Part shown: piece after piece, positions 13,135 through 25,724 of the stretch
Position numbering within the stretch: position 1 is the stretch's first letter
Layout of the letters: each line of letters starts with the position of its first letter
Source: Litomosoides sigmodontis
Taxonomy: Eukaryota > Nematoda > Chromadorea > Rhabditida > Onchocercidae
Direction of reading: 5' to 3'
DNA: 64,000 nucleotides
Assembly (NCBI GenBank): GCA_963070105.1
Contig: OY718807.1
Coordinates: 8,037,983 to 8,101,982, forward strand
Notes under the pieces: model-generated
The model's input: only the letters and a program-made list of their open reading frames with translations
Databases searched by the model: none
What the model was told of the DNA's origin: nothing
Program-made: the position numbers and the translations under genes

Positions 13135-13412
13135 GAAAGGATGATGGAATGGAGTAGAGAGGGCTTCCTTTCTGGTACTTGTAGATTGAGGGATGAGAGG
13201 ATAAGAGGAGAAGCGCCTTATGCTTTCAGGCTTATAGAACGAAAAGAAGAAAGGCCTTCCTTGTGCATAGGATGAGGAGAGGAAAGGCCTTCTACTTTCA
13301 GGATGAGAGAATGAACAGAGGGGAAGTTTTGTCCTTTCAGGCTGGTGGAACGAAGAGAGGAGAAGCCTTATACTTTCATGAGGAGAGGAAAGGTCTTCCC
13401 TTCCTTTCAAAA
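13135..13412. repeat. Degenerate purine-rich tandem repeat
   Basis: Repeated, diverged motifs such as AGGCCTTC, GGATGAGAG, GAGAGGAAAGG and ACTTTCAGG recur every 30 to 60 bases. The minus-strand open frame here (13024-13410) is rich in Ser, Pro and Phe because of this and shows no family resemblance, so I treat it as a minisatellite rather than a gene. A short diverged coding repeat cannot be fully excluded. Confidence 0.6.
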
Positions 13413-14116
13413 CTTACGTTCTGAAAGAAGTGAAAATGAAATTGAAATTATGAGTATTAATAAATTGACTGGATGTGATAGCTTTGCTAAACGTGAAATT
13501 AAACGTGCAAAAAACAAACAAAAAAATGCTAATATACGATAATTTGGAATAATTCCAAACTACTAGAGCTAAAACTATCAACTGTAAATCGTAAATTAAT
13601 GAATTCATTGTTTATGAGTGCTAAAAATATCGATTATTCATAAAGGTGCAAAAATTGAAATAATCAATGCAAGGATAATTTAAGAAAAAAAAGCAATAGC
13701 ATTGCTATCGATCGATTAGCTAAATTGAAGCTTACCGTAATTAATTAGTTGTTTTTCATGCATCGCTTCTTCAGCAATAATTTTTTTCCTAAACTAGGCT
13801 TTTTAAGAAATTAATCATTAAGTGAAGTAAATTGAAAATGCCGTATGATTGATTGACTGCCAAGATTGAAAGCCATTTTATTAAAATAGGAAGTTAGCCA
13901 TTAAATTATCAAAATAACTAGCTTCCCTCCCTAACATTCAAATCATATATTTCAAAATTCTGTTAGTCTGAAACGAAATTTTCGGTTTTATTTTATAACA
14001 TTAAATGTTAGCAGTAACAGTAATATTGTTTGAAAAGTCCGATCTTATCATTCAACTTAAGGAGCTGCCATTTCATTCGGTCAACTATAATAGTATCTTA
14101 AATTCGGATATTTGAA

Positions 14117-14171
14117 ATAATAATAATAATAATAATATTAACACCATCATCATCATCATCACCATCACCAT
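14117..14171. repeat. (TAA)n followed by (CAT)n
   Basis: Two short triplet arrays separated by a few bases: six or seven AAT/TAA units, then CAT units decaying into CAC. Confidence 0.92.
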
Positions 14172-14980
14172 GGATATTGCTGTAATATTTAATTATATAA
14201 AATAATTGTTGGAAATTTTATTCAGCGACGTTTCACTTGCAATGAATTCCTCAATAGAATATTAATGTTAGAGAGTTCATTTATGAGGATGAAAAAGTTT
14301 GCAATAATTGGGACGACACACATTTCTATTTCCATTTCTTTTTTTTTAAATTTCCAATTTAGATTTGTTTATTGTCTTTCTTCAAAAGCTTAATGAAACT
14401 TTGATTGTGCATGTATGCACTTCTTGTACATACACAAATGCTTCCAATAATTTACAAAAACATTGAAGCGATTTTTTTTTTCAGTAATCGAAAATATTGA
14501 AATAATTGGGGGATGTGGGTGGGGGAGAGGGTGATTTCCTCATTTCAAATAGACATTTTTAAGAAGTATAAAAAGAAGCGTTTTATTTTAAGTAACGAAA
14601 AATTGTTCATTTCATTTACTGTTGTTATTGCATACTATGAATTGATTTTAAAAGCGTACGTTTGATTAATTTAATTAATCAATTTTTCTCCTTTTTAATT
14701 TTTTGAAAAATAATTTTGCGCTGAAATTTTGGCTTGTTTGGTAGCACTGATGGCAAAAAGATGTTCGCGCAATGTTAGTTATAAAAAAAAATAGAGTTAA
14801 CAGAGATGAGCAGTGAAATTGTGGCAAGGAAGGGAGGATTTGGCGAGAATGCCTGAGGAAAACGTAATAGAAACTGTAAGATGAAGAAAAGGGACTAATT
14901 TGATGAGGAAGAAATTTCATTTTAAACTTTCAAGGGAAGAATTCATTTTTTTATCCAATTGCTGTTGTCGTTACTGTTAT

Positions 14981-15186
<206 letters not shown>

Positions 15187-15356
15187 CTAGTTGTAATGGT
15201 ACAAAAAAAAAGAGGGAAAGGGATAAAAAAAAAGCAAAGTTAGCTAACAGCAATCTTTGCATGTTTATAAGGCCTTGTTAAACTTTTAAAATAACAAAAC
15301 AATCAATAAAAGCCCATTAAAAGAGATAAGCAAACAAGAAGGGAATCAGTCACTGC

Positions 15357-15400
15357 TTCTCTTCTCTCTCTCTCTCTCTCCCTCTCTCTCTCTCTCTCTT
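15357..15400. repeat. (CT)n microsatellite
   Basis: About 20 CT units with CCCT interruption. Confidence 0.93.
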
Positions 15401-17471
15401 CCTCCTCCACCTATCATTGCTGCTTTATGCGTCCAGTAATCTTTGAAGCTTTCAATATAAGCGTATTGATTTTAGCAGCTAACAAAGAAAAAAAAACGAA
15501 AGAAACAAGGGGAAGAAGAAGTCGCGAATTCAAAATTTTAGCACATCAAAGAAGGAAATGCTATCTATCGAACATCATACATCATCTCGTATATGGCAAA
15601 TATCGTATTTCAATCGGTTGACAGGAATACTGTACCACAACTATCTCATATGAGGTTGATACGTACGATCTCTGGCGCATACTGTACGATCTGTAGCCCA
15701 TACTGTATGTGAAATGTTTCGAAATCTGTCAGGAAGTATCAGTACTGTGACATGACATCACAAATATCGAATTCGGATAATCAGATTGATGATGAGAGAT
15801 GATAGGAGTGATAGAAACATAATGTCTAGTGATAGAAAATAGATGAAGACACAAGTGTAATTCAAAATTTCAGTTCACATAATTTAGTGAAATTTAAAAT
15901 ATTCCTTTCTTTCTTTTATTAAGCAATAAATTTTTCGCAATTACGTAAGCCTATGGTTTTCACATTCCATCGGATGAATTAGATTGGACTTCATCTCCTT
16001 TTTCCCAATTTTTTTCTTCTTTTTTCGACATACAATCTATTCATTGATGAAATTTAATTTTCATCCTTCAAACTATAACTTTGCTTTTGCCATCACAAAA
16101 CTATGTATCATACAATGAAATAGGAAAAAAAAGCTTCAACTTCGAAGTTTTAGTAAAATATGTAAATTTTGCTTTTGCTAATAGCAATTACGGGCAGTTT
16201 AAGGCCTGAAATTTGAAACGTTTTTGTGCAAATTCCTCCTGAAATATCAGATATGTGCGTGTTAATGGATTTCATTGGGCAAATTTTCCAATATTTTAAT
16301 ATTTAAGAAAAGCCTTTCCTTTCCTTTTCTTTTTTTATATTTGCAAAAACTTTTTTTCCATTTCACAACTCTCCACTTTAGCTAATTCTGTCATTTAAAA
16401 TAAAATTTCAAAAGGCAAACTAATTTGTAAGACATCGTTTGCTCACATTAGAACAATTCATTTCATATTATAAACTTAAAATTATCAAAATTTTAAGTTT
16501 TATGGAGAATTCTTTTGCATGAAATTCCTCATTTTTAACGATAAATTGCTTCATTCTGCATAACAAAATTCATCACAAATCAGAAAAACGAGAGAAATTT
16601 TTCAATAAAAAAGCATTTAAATTTATTCAGTATTTCGTGTTTGAAAATTTTTTTAAATAACAATTAAGTATGTAAATTAAATTTAAATATTTCATGTTTT
16701 CTTGAGGATTAAGTGGTGTTTCTAAGGCATCGTTGACGATGTATTATCCGCTGTTGTGTTCATTGAAATGGTGTAGAAATTAATTTTTGCTAAACTAATC
16801 ATTGCTAAACAAAAATTTTTAATTAGCGGCTTGACGGCTAAAGTTGTTTGTTTTTTGTTTCAAATTTTGATTTACACGAACATTTGATTACAAAATATCG
16901 CCTTTTTTCGCCAACCGCTTCTTTCAGTTTGTAAATTCATTAAATCAAAATTTGAAATTTACAAATTTTTCCACGCTCACAACCATTGTCAATCCAACAA
17001 CATCCATCATCAATCAACGATCAGCAGATAAGCAGAATCCTTTCCAATAACACATTTCATATTTTCACTTCACCACTTCCTATTCTGCCAATTTGAAATT
17101 TGGAAGAAAGAAAAGTGTCACTGAACGAAATTGGAAATTTTCAAAATTTTACTCCCTAAAACTGCGCTGATTGATTTTTGTTTTCGTGCAATAAAATAAA
17201 AGATGAAAATTGATGCTAAATTTCTCGGCTAATTCCTTTCATCTTTTCTTCCACTCAATAAACTTAAAAAAATCATAAAATTTCAAATGGAACTTTTTGA
17301 GAGAAATTTAACAATAAATTTAAGCTAATTGTTTTTGCCTTCTTCACTATAATTCAATCATTTCAATTCATTAAATGCACAAAACAAAAATATAGAAGAA
17401 GGCGAAGGCAGCTGTTAAATTTATAATTAAGCTAACTGCTAAATTATAATTAATTAATTTTTGCAGCATAT

Positions 17472-18251
17472 ATGAGAGGACGACATTTCTTAGCGTTTCT
17501 TCTTCTTTGCACGATAATAGCACTATCGTCAACTTACCATCTAAGACCGTACGTTTTTCAATTTATCGGCTAATTTCAAATTTCTCTTCGTTAATTAGCT
17601 GCTTCATTTAAAATTTTTAAATTACAAAATAATTATTTCATAGAAGAAAATAAATGATCGATTTATTATTTAATTATTCTTAATAAATTAAAAATAATTA
17701 ATTAATTAATTTTATTTTCATAGCAAATGTGCCAAAAAGTATTGTTGCATTGGGAAAAGTTACTTTAACTTTCAAATGTTACATTCGTACATTTACTTGC
17801 TAATTTTGGCATTACATAGCTTACAATAAAAAGTATGTTTGCTTGGTCATTTAACTGTTCAACTACTTATTTCTTCATTTACCTATTCATTTGATACATT
17901 TATATGCATAATTTGTGCAAATTTGCATTTATTACTTAATTACTTGTATTTATTATTGATATCAATTATTTAATTACTTCGATAGATATGTTATCAGTGG
18001 TTGGCCAATGATGATTGATGACACTGACGCAATTGAAGTAGCCGATGATAGCACGCATGCGTGGGAATGGAATTCTATGCAAAAAGGAATTCATTCAAGG
18101 TTTTCTTCATGTCTTTCCTAATTGTTTGCGCTTAAATTGTTTGAAATTCGACTTTTCCTCTTTGATACGCTAAATTTAGAAGTAATTTTTATTTTGAAAA
18201 TTTAAAAACTTTTCTTTTAGATGGAATAATATTGTCCAAAATAACCGATGA
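17472..18251 (+). CDS. Probable small secreted protein (four exons), unrecognised
   Basis: Not recognised. A strong acceptor (TTTTTGCAG, 17458-17466) is followed six bases later by ATG and a clear signal-peptide exon: MRGRHFLAFLLLCTII then ALSSTYHL. Proposed exons 17472-17552, 17724-17758, 17986-18099 and 18221-18251 share compatible phases and end at TGA, giving 86 aa. Exon 3 contains an acidic stretch (MIDDTDAIEVADD) and a tryptophan-rich segment (WEWNSMQKGIHSRW, completed by exon 4). Codon use in exon 3 is clearly richer in GC than the surroundings. An alternative first donor (GTACGT at 17549) would shift exon 2 to a cysteine-rich frame (KCAKKYCC). The acceptor before the ATG suits SL trans-splicing. 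The product could be a neuropeptide precursor or another small secreted factor; the exon structure, not the function, is the claim. Confidence 0.5.
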
Positions 18252-21200
18252 AATCAATGAGTACGAAATTATGACACACGAAAGCAAGAGAGAAAAAACA
18301 AATTTTCCTAAATCATCATTTCCTCTTTCATTTCGCTGGAGTTATAGCTTTGCCACAGTTCCATTCCATTATCTGAATCATTATTTCATCCATTTCGAAT
18401 CTATTTCGAATTCTATTTCGAATTCCAGATTTGTAATGATAAGAGAAAATTTATCCCATTATTTTGGTGAGCTTTACACTTCAATTGTAATGTGAAAAAT
18501 CCTTCAAAATTTCTGTTCTTTTTTTTCTTCAATTTCACAGTCGTTTTGCTATCGATCGGTTTCCTTTTGCAGTAAATGAAAAAATTGAATTTAAGCTTTC
18601 TCAGTAAGCTAGGAATTTATGCTTAGCTTTCAAAGAATTATTTTGATGGGAAAAAACTAAAGCAATCACATGGAGGAAGAGGGAGAGGAGGAAAGGATAC
18701 GATAGAAGAGAGGAGAATGTTTACAATGTGTATTTTAGTTGAGAAATTGATTTGGAAAAAAAATTTTAACTTCATCGTGAAGAAGTGGGCAGCTTAGCTA
18801 TACTGAGATTATTTGCCGTAAAAATTCACACTTACAATTCAACTTCTTGAGATATTACTTTACGAAATTTAATTACATGGAAATTTAAATGAAATAATAA
18901 GACTTTTTTTTTTGAATATATACCTTCCTTCATACACTGCTGCTATTTGGCTTATTTGGAATGATCTAACAATAGATTTTTGGTCTTAAGTACCAAACGC
19001 TAAAGTTATCAAAATTCGAAAACAACAGGATTAGCAGTGAAACTAAAGACTGTAATGGAAATTTAATTTATTACATGCAAAATGTGAGCATTGTGAGAAT
19101 GGGAATTTTCGCATAAATAGCTCCGTTTCTCTCTGACTTGTTCCAAAACGATAAAAGTTTTTAAAATAAATGAAAACGAAAATGATTTGAATTTATGGCA
19201 CAGTTAGAAGCAATTCGAAAGCATTGCAAATACATACATATTTATACTGAATAATTAAATCAATTTAGACGCTTTATAATTGGAATTACTCAAAAATTGA
19301 AGCAAAAAAAATGAGCAAATTAAAAAAATGATGAATGCCTTCTAATCTGTCTACGACGAACGCATAATGGTCATTTTCGTCACACCGAAGTTGGCTTCAG
19401 GAACGGTAGATGACGTAAGAAGTACGAGCCAAACATGATCCATTTACACAACTCCCGCACTTACAACGCAATATTTACACGTGCAACCAATGACTGGATG
19501 GCTAATTTAAGTCCGAACAAATTTTTTCACTAAAAAAATTCAAAAAAAAAGTAAAATAATCCAATTAGATATTTGAAAAAAAATCAAGCGTTTAAAATTA
19601 ATAGCGCACTAATTGAAGTGTATAAAATCAATTACCTTTGCTTAAAAATATTAAAAACGAATAAAGTAAGATTTCGAATTGGCAAAATGAAAAATTAAAA
19701 AAAAAGTTATTTAAAAAAAAAATTTGTTGCCCTTATCAATATATATATATATATACGTATCTTTTTTTGCAATTGAAAATTTCATTAATTCTACTTACTT
19801 ACTGTTGAAGAGTTTAATTTCGAACAGTTTCATCAAAAAAAGAAGTGGAAAAGAAATTTTTGTAGAAATAGACAACAGGTCGCTTGTAGTAGTAGTAAAG
19901 TTTCATGAGCATTAAATCTTCAATTAAATGTCTATTTGTAAAATTTTTTTTTCGGCAAATTATATACTGTAAAAACGGATAGAAAAGAAAAAGCAACGCA
20001 GAGATTCATTCAACTTAATTTTAAATAAAATTTTTAAAAATCCTTCAAACCTCGAACACCAAAAACTTTTTCTCCACCCACTCTAAATAGTTCTCCCAAC
20101 GACCAATCATCCGATTCAATTTTACCACTTCTCAAGTACAAATGTGAAAGAAAAAAGCCAACAATTTCTTTTGCGTGAAATATTTTGACAGGATGTGCTA
20201 GCCCAAAATGCTAAGGCCTATTTCTCGAAATAATCAACTTCATTTCAAAAATAAAAGAAAATTGAAATCGAAATTTTCGCTTAAAGAATACATTGCACAG
20301 CAATCATGAATGATAATTTCAAAACAAGCAAAATTTATGGTTTTTGTTTGTTATGAAAAAAGAACTCCATCAATTTTATAAAAGTTTTCTTTCAATTGCA
20401 ATTAACTCAAGCATCAATGAAAACGTTCGATAAAATATTTATTTCCTGACTAAAGGGTAAGTATATATTTACTGGTGAATATGCATTCTAAAGATAATAT
20501 TTACTTGCTAAATATTTATTTACTTATTTATTGACCTCGATGAAATATTTATTTACCGCCTTCATTTACTGGCCAAAGCTAATAAAGATTAAAATTATTT
20601 TCGCTTCATATCAAAGATCGGCCCTAAGATGCCACTAGTATAGCTAGCTAAGGTCATTTAAAATTGTGTACCATCGGCTGCTGTAAATGTAGTGGATGAT
20701 CTGTTGAAAGTAAACAAATTATTTTAGGTAAACTTATCAAAACAAAAGTGATCAGTTGTCAGTAGTACATTTCAGAATATCACTTTTTTTCTCTGATACA
20801 ACATTCTATTAACTTCTTTTAATTGATTTCATCAAAAGAATAAACTTCTTTTCATCGGCCAACCAAAAGGGAAGAAAAAGATAAAAATGAAATTGCTGAA
20901 ATCCTTACTTTCTGATGTTGCAAACATTCAACAACAATAACATATTTGCTAAAATTAGAAGTAAAAAAACCGATGACATCTATTAATGGAATTAATAAAA
21001 GAACCAAAAAAAGGTTAATTAATTAATTAAACATCTTTTAAAGGGAAAAAGAAATTGCAGTAAAGTTTAAACAAAATTACTCTAATGTTTTTGGGAATTC
21101 ATCAATAAAACATCTCCCCAACTTTTCCCGTAAATTTTAAACAAAATCAATTCTAAAACTTAATTATAGTAAAAATAATTTTATAAGGATTCATTCAGTA

Positions 21201-22318
21201 ACTTAAATTAATGATTCAAAAATGTAAGATCGAAAAGTACAATGATTATTTCCCTTTCTTATTTTGTTGCAATGTTGCAAAGAATCGATTGAATACATTT
21301 ACAATCAGCACGTTAATTAATTACACAATACTTAATTACTTAGTTATAAGATAAACCATCTTCGGCAAAAATTGATAAACAACAGCAGATGATAACATTT
21401 GCTGTTTAAATATTTATTTTAAAAAATGAAAAAGGTATACGCTTCGGTACTTTCATTTCGCTCGTTTACGCTTCTCCATTTACTGATTACTCCGAGTTAA
21501 TAATAATGCTGATTGAGATACAGCCCTTCAAATGAAATCTCTAAATTTATGAAACATGAGATATATTACTGTTTTGCTTGAAAATTCAGGCACAGAACCC
21601 ATTTTATTCCTTTTTGGCTAATTTAATGCCTTTTATGGCAAGAGTACGCTAAAGGTGAAGTTTTTGCGTGTTTTGATGAATGCAATGTTAGCTGTTAGCA
21701 GCGATGACGAAAGGTACTCCGAACTGGATGTGATGAAGTGTCTTCGATAATCACTTCAATGCGCTCAGTTTTCAACATCAAATTCTAATCAAATTCTGAA
21801 GTTTTCACCAAATTTGCGCAGATAGCTCAAGTCCAAAAAGAACAGTTGAAAAAAAACAACCATCTCACATGTTAAAAATTAAAAAAAGAAATTTCGCAAA
21901 ATCGAAAGAATAGATAAGGGAAATATGGAGCAAATTGGGCACTATTCGAGGAAGAAGTTTAATATTTCTAATTTTATTTGAACAGTACTAAAGCAATTGA
22001 CCCGAGATTAAAATGAAGTCACAAACAAAATAAATACGAAAAGACACACAAAATATGAAGAGAATTGTGCAAATAACAGAACCTAACTCCTTAAATTAAA
22101 TTTGAACACTAAGTTTAAGTCAAAATGTTGTTGCAGGAATCTAAAAAAATTTCCTATATATAGGAAGCTCAGAATAATTCAAAACAATATATATAACTTA
22201 AACTTTGATCGCTCGCCTTCTAAATATTCTCCTACCGGAGGATAAATACATGAAAAATAACATCCTGCTGCAACAGAACATATAAAAAAATACATAACAA
22301 AAATCTAAATCTAACAGG
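18252..22318. other. Intergenic interval without recognisable genes
   Basis: About 4 kb of AT-rich sequence with homopolymer A/T runs, a short AT array (19739-19755) and TTAATTAA palindromes. No exon series, RNA gene or mobile element could be supported. Open frames of 60-87 codons here lack family resemblance and splice context. Confidence 0.5.
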
Positions 22319-22369
22319 CTATACAAGTTGCTCAACATCGTGCTGACTTCGATCCCCAATAAAATGAAC
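22319..22369 (-). other. Duplicated alternative last exon of the F-box gene
   Basis: On the minus strand, after the acceptor TATGGTAG, 17 codons read VHFIGDRSQHDVEQLV then TAG. This resembles VHLIGDRNQLRVKQIA in the main last exon. In the upstream copy the equivalent point is preceded by a potential donor (GT at 22460-22459) in phase 0, so splicing over a 91-nt intron would swap the C-terminus in frame. The nucleotide core is 27/29 identical to 22432-22460. It is either an alternative terminal exon or a recent duplication remnant in the 3' UTR. Confidence 0.6.
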
Positions 22370-22394
22370 CTACCATAAAAATATGGAACAAAGG

Positions 22395-25300
22395 TCAAGA
22401 CCTAATAGATTGTGCGATTTGTTTAACGCGGAGCTGATTTCGATCCCCAATAAGATGAACCGTTTCCGAAAAAGTTTGTTTAACTGTCGGAACTAATGCT
22501 ATGCGAGCACGACCGAATTTTTCTGGAACATTAAATATGCATTCGGACAAATGGCTGCTCAAAATAGTCGTATTCGCATTCTTCCATTCGTGAATCGGCT
22601 TTTGACATTTACTGAATTCCCACATCTATAAAAGAAAAGCTCCTTCAGTCGGGTAAAAACTTTCCAAATATTTCTCATTATTAATTACTTTAAGTTTTAA
22701 AAAAGGAGAAGTTTGTCCTGAAATACAAAATATAAGCTGGTATTCCAAATTGCTTTATAAATCAAGAAACAGCTGAAGCAAAATGATTATAGAAATAAAT
22801 TGTGCAGATTAGCAGAGATGCACAGCAAATCACATTGTCGTATATCTTGGCAAACTAATCAAAAACTGAATACTCTCTCAAATTAAATTCCTCTAAAATT
22901 AAATTTCACAGTGTCCTATCAATACTGTGTTGTTGGAAGAAGGGCATATATTTGATAAAATAATGACCAATCTATCCTATATAAAATTGCATTTTAATTA
23001 TCTATTAAATCTGGTACAGAAAAGTGATCTCTCTGAAGCAGTAATATGCAATCAGCTTCATGCAATTCAAATTTAAAATAACTTACAAAACATTTTTCTG
23101 ACCAATTTCCGCTTTCGGCTCGTTCCCACTTAATATGTACCATTGCAGAATCAGAAGCCATTTTGAAACACATCAATCGCATATGTTTACATGTTGATGA
23201 CAAACAACGCAACGATGCGCTATCCAAATATTGCAAAATCTCAATCAGTATTACTGGTGACAAGTCGCACAGAGGTGAACCCTCAGATGGTAAAATTGAT
23301 GGTTCAGGTGGACGATGTACAATACAACTGAGATAGCGATTATATCTGTAAAATAAGCATTTTTAAATGATGAACTAAAAGGTTATAAACAACTGATTAT
23401 AAGCACAATTCTTAATCGATAACTTCTTCCGTCTCAAAAAAAACTCTAAAATTAGAGAACGTTACAAGAAATACAGTATTTGGCCATATACAGACCATCT
23501 TTCGAAAATTTATAATAACAACCGCAGAATGAGTTATCAGTTGTGAGTTACCCATGAATTATCAATTAAATTTCATGCAATTAGAAAATGCCAGAGCTAA
23601 TGGTGACTTAGACAAACAAAAAAACAAACCTTAATTCTCCCCAACACGGTTTTGCTTTGCAATAATAAAAAGAGCATCCATGAATATACAGTGGGCAGCG
23701 TCCTATACAATCGTCAGCTCCCATATGCGATAATTCATAATGTGTACAATACTCATCACGACGAAAGCTTTCGTTGCAGCAAAAGGTATATACCGAAATT
23801 CCTTTTTGAACACACGGCATGTTCTCACCTTTCCGTGCGAATACCGAAAAACGTTCACGTCCAATATTCAACTATAACATGAACTCAATTCCAGCAGTAA
23901 AAAAAAGGAAATGACAGAAAAAAACGCTTCTAAAATAAGTTCTCGGTTACAGTTGTAAAGTAATTCTACAAAAAGAATTCACTACAGAACCACTGAACTT
24001 TTTGGGTTAGGAAATGTTTCAAATTTCAACGATTAATCCTTGACAGTATACCAGCTGTCGGAAACCCCGACATAAGTTGTTTAACTCAGGTTATAAACAA
24101 CCATTACATTTCGTTGCCCAATTGACAATGAGATTGGTTACAACTACACAGTCTTTATATTCTATAATTTTCTTCAATAAAGCTAAAATTTTTTAAAGCT
24201 TACGCATAAACGCCTCATCTCATAAAACGGTGGCAAAAGTGACACCTTAACCGGTGGAGTCACTTCCTCTGCAGCTTTTTCATTTTCTTCAAAACTAATA
24301 TTACCCAGTACGTGAAGATGCTGACTAGCTGGGTCGAATTTGCATAGATAACAATTTTCAAATGGAGAGCGTTTAAGCTTAAGCTGAATTTCCTGAAAAA
24401 CAATTAGGATACATTTGCATGTTATCTTTGCCGCCTTTATAGATTAATCTTGAGCTTACACGTCCCAAACTGCATTCATTGACGTTAGCGTTACTGTTAC
24501 TTTAGGGACGATCATTACGAAATAAAATTACCTCAAAAATACAATCCGAAAATTAAGTTATAACTAAAGGCTTTTCAGAAAACCTTTTGTCTGTTTTCTT
24601 CATCACTGCTGTCTTCGTCTTCAAAACAAGAGAGCTTGTCGGGCGACAATCTCAGTGGCATCAATGGATGACACGGATTCTGGAAATCAGTCAGATGTTT
24701 CCGATCTTTACGACTTATCTGATAAGAATCGATAACTGCTTCCTAAAAAATAAAAACATTTTTCGGCATGAAACAGTCAGAAAGCAAGCACCGGATTCAT
24801 GTCGCGATATAATTTCCTAACAACACGAGATTCCAGCAAAACCTGTCGAATCAAAAGCATTTTTTTCCTAAAATAAAATAAAAAAGAAACCTGATCAACC
24901 AGTGCAGCACAAACGTCAATTTCACGATCATCCATTTCAAACCCTATTTCCCACTGTTCCAAACCTTTTGCGAAACGTTTTAATTTACGTTTTGCATAAT
25001 TACTAAGAGTTCGTCTATTCCATTGTACGGCACAACATATTGCAGATGCACAACACTGCTTTAAATGCTGTGACATTCGATCGCGTCGTAGCAATACCGG
25101 ACAACCAAATGCTGCACATAAGCACGAGACGTAAGCCTTAAACCAACAACAACATTTTAATTATTCAAAAATAACGAATCTATGAACTTGAGATTTTCAT
25201 ATGACAATATTGCTTTCTTTCGAAGGAAAATATTTTCTTGGTCAAAACTTAGTGGTAAGTAACTAAAATTAAAATAAGTGTCGAAATTATCCACCATTAT

Positions 25301-25674
25301 GTTAAAAGTTCTGCATTTCCTTCCTTAAAGAAAAATATGTTACTGTCCATCAATGCGCTAATTAAAGCATACAACAATTACCTATCAAATTTCAATAAGT
25401 CTATAAATCTTGACAAGTCTCACACTTGATTTGGTAATATTTGAAATAAAACCACTGCAACCTTAGCACAAATCAGCAAATGATCCTCAAGCTTACAACC
25501 GTGCAATATGACACGACATTCTGGACACGGACGTAATGCACAACGATTGTATTGACAGTTGACACAAAAGCAGTAAGTGCAATGTATATGGTCGTCGATG
25601 TCAGTCGAATTACACGTTATTGAATATTCCGCTTTTGTCTCTGTCACGTTTCTCTCACCTTCGCTCATATCCAT
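22395..25674 (-). CDS. FBXO30/FBXO40-like TRAF-type zinc finger and F-box protein (8 exons)
   Basis: Likely substrate adaptor of an SCF (SKP1-CUL1) ubiquitin ligase. Exons: 25674-25462, 25136-24891, 24842-24792, 24742-24584, 24392-24204, 23871-23630, 23345-23087, 22625-22395; phases agree, 529 aa. Exons 1-2 carry a Cys/His-rich TRAF-like zinc finger with the FBXO30/40 pattern (HCTYCFCVNC, CPECRVILHGCKLEDHLLIC, FGCPVLLRRDRMSQHLKQCC, CCAVQWNR). The F-box sits at about residues 394-435 (LSPVILIEILQYLDSASLRC). The C-terminal exon begins MWEFSKCQKPIHEW, like the W-x-F region after the F-box in vertebrate members. The protein is shorter than the roughly 700-residue vertebrate proteins. Trans-splice-like acceptor TATTTCAG at 25723; the mRNA would begin with a 12-codon upstream ORF (25722-25687). 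A duplicated terminal exon lies just downstream. Confidence 0.88.
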
Positions 25675-25686
25675 TACTATACTTTG

Positions 25687-25724
25687 TTATTTACTAAACG
25701 TTGCGTTTAGTCTACTAATCATCT
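25687..25724 (-). promoter_or_regulatory. Candidate trans-splice acceptor plus upstream ORF of the F-box gene
   Basis: The acceptor TATTTCAG ends at 25723 on the minus strand and is immediately followed by ATG, opening 11 codons and TAA (25722-25687) before the main ATG at 25674. A 7-bp inverted repeat (CTAAACG/CGTTTAG, 25694-25710) lies inside. Such an upstream ORF would be expected to dampen translation. Inference from sequence only. Confidence 0.45.

Noticed and set aside
22198..22398. 66-codon minus-strand frame behind the F-box gene
   Set aside because: It is in a different frame from the duplicated exon; the meaningful reading there is the 17-codon copy at 22369-22319.
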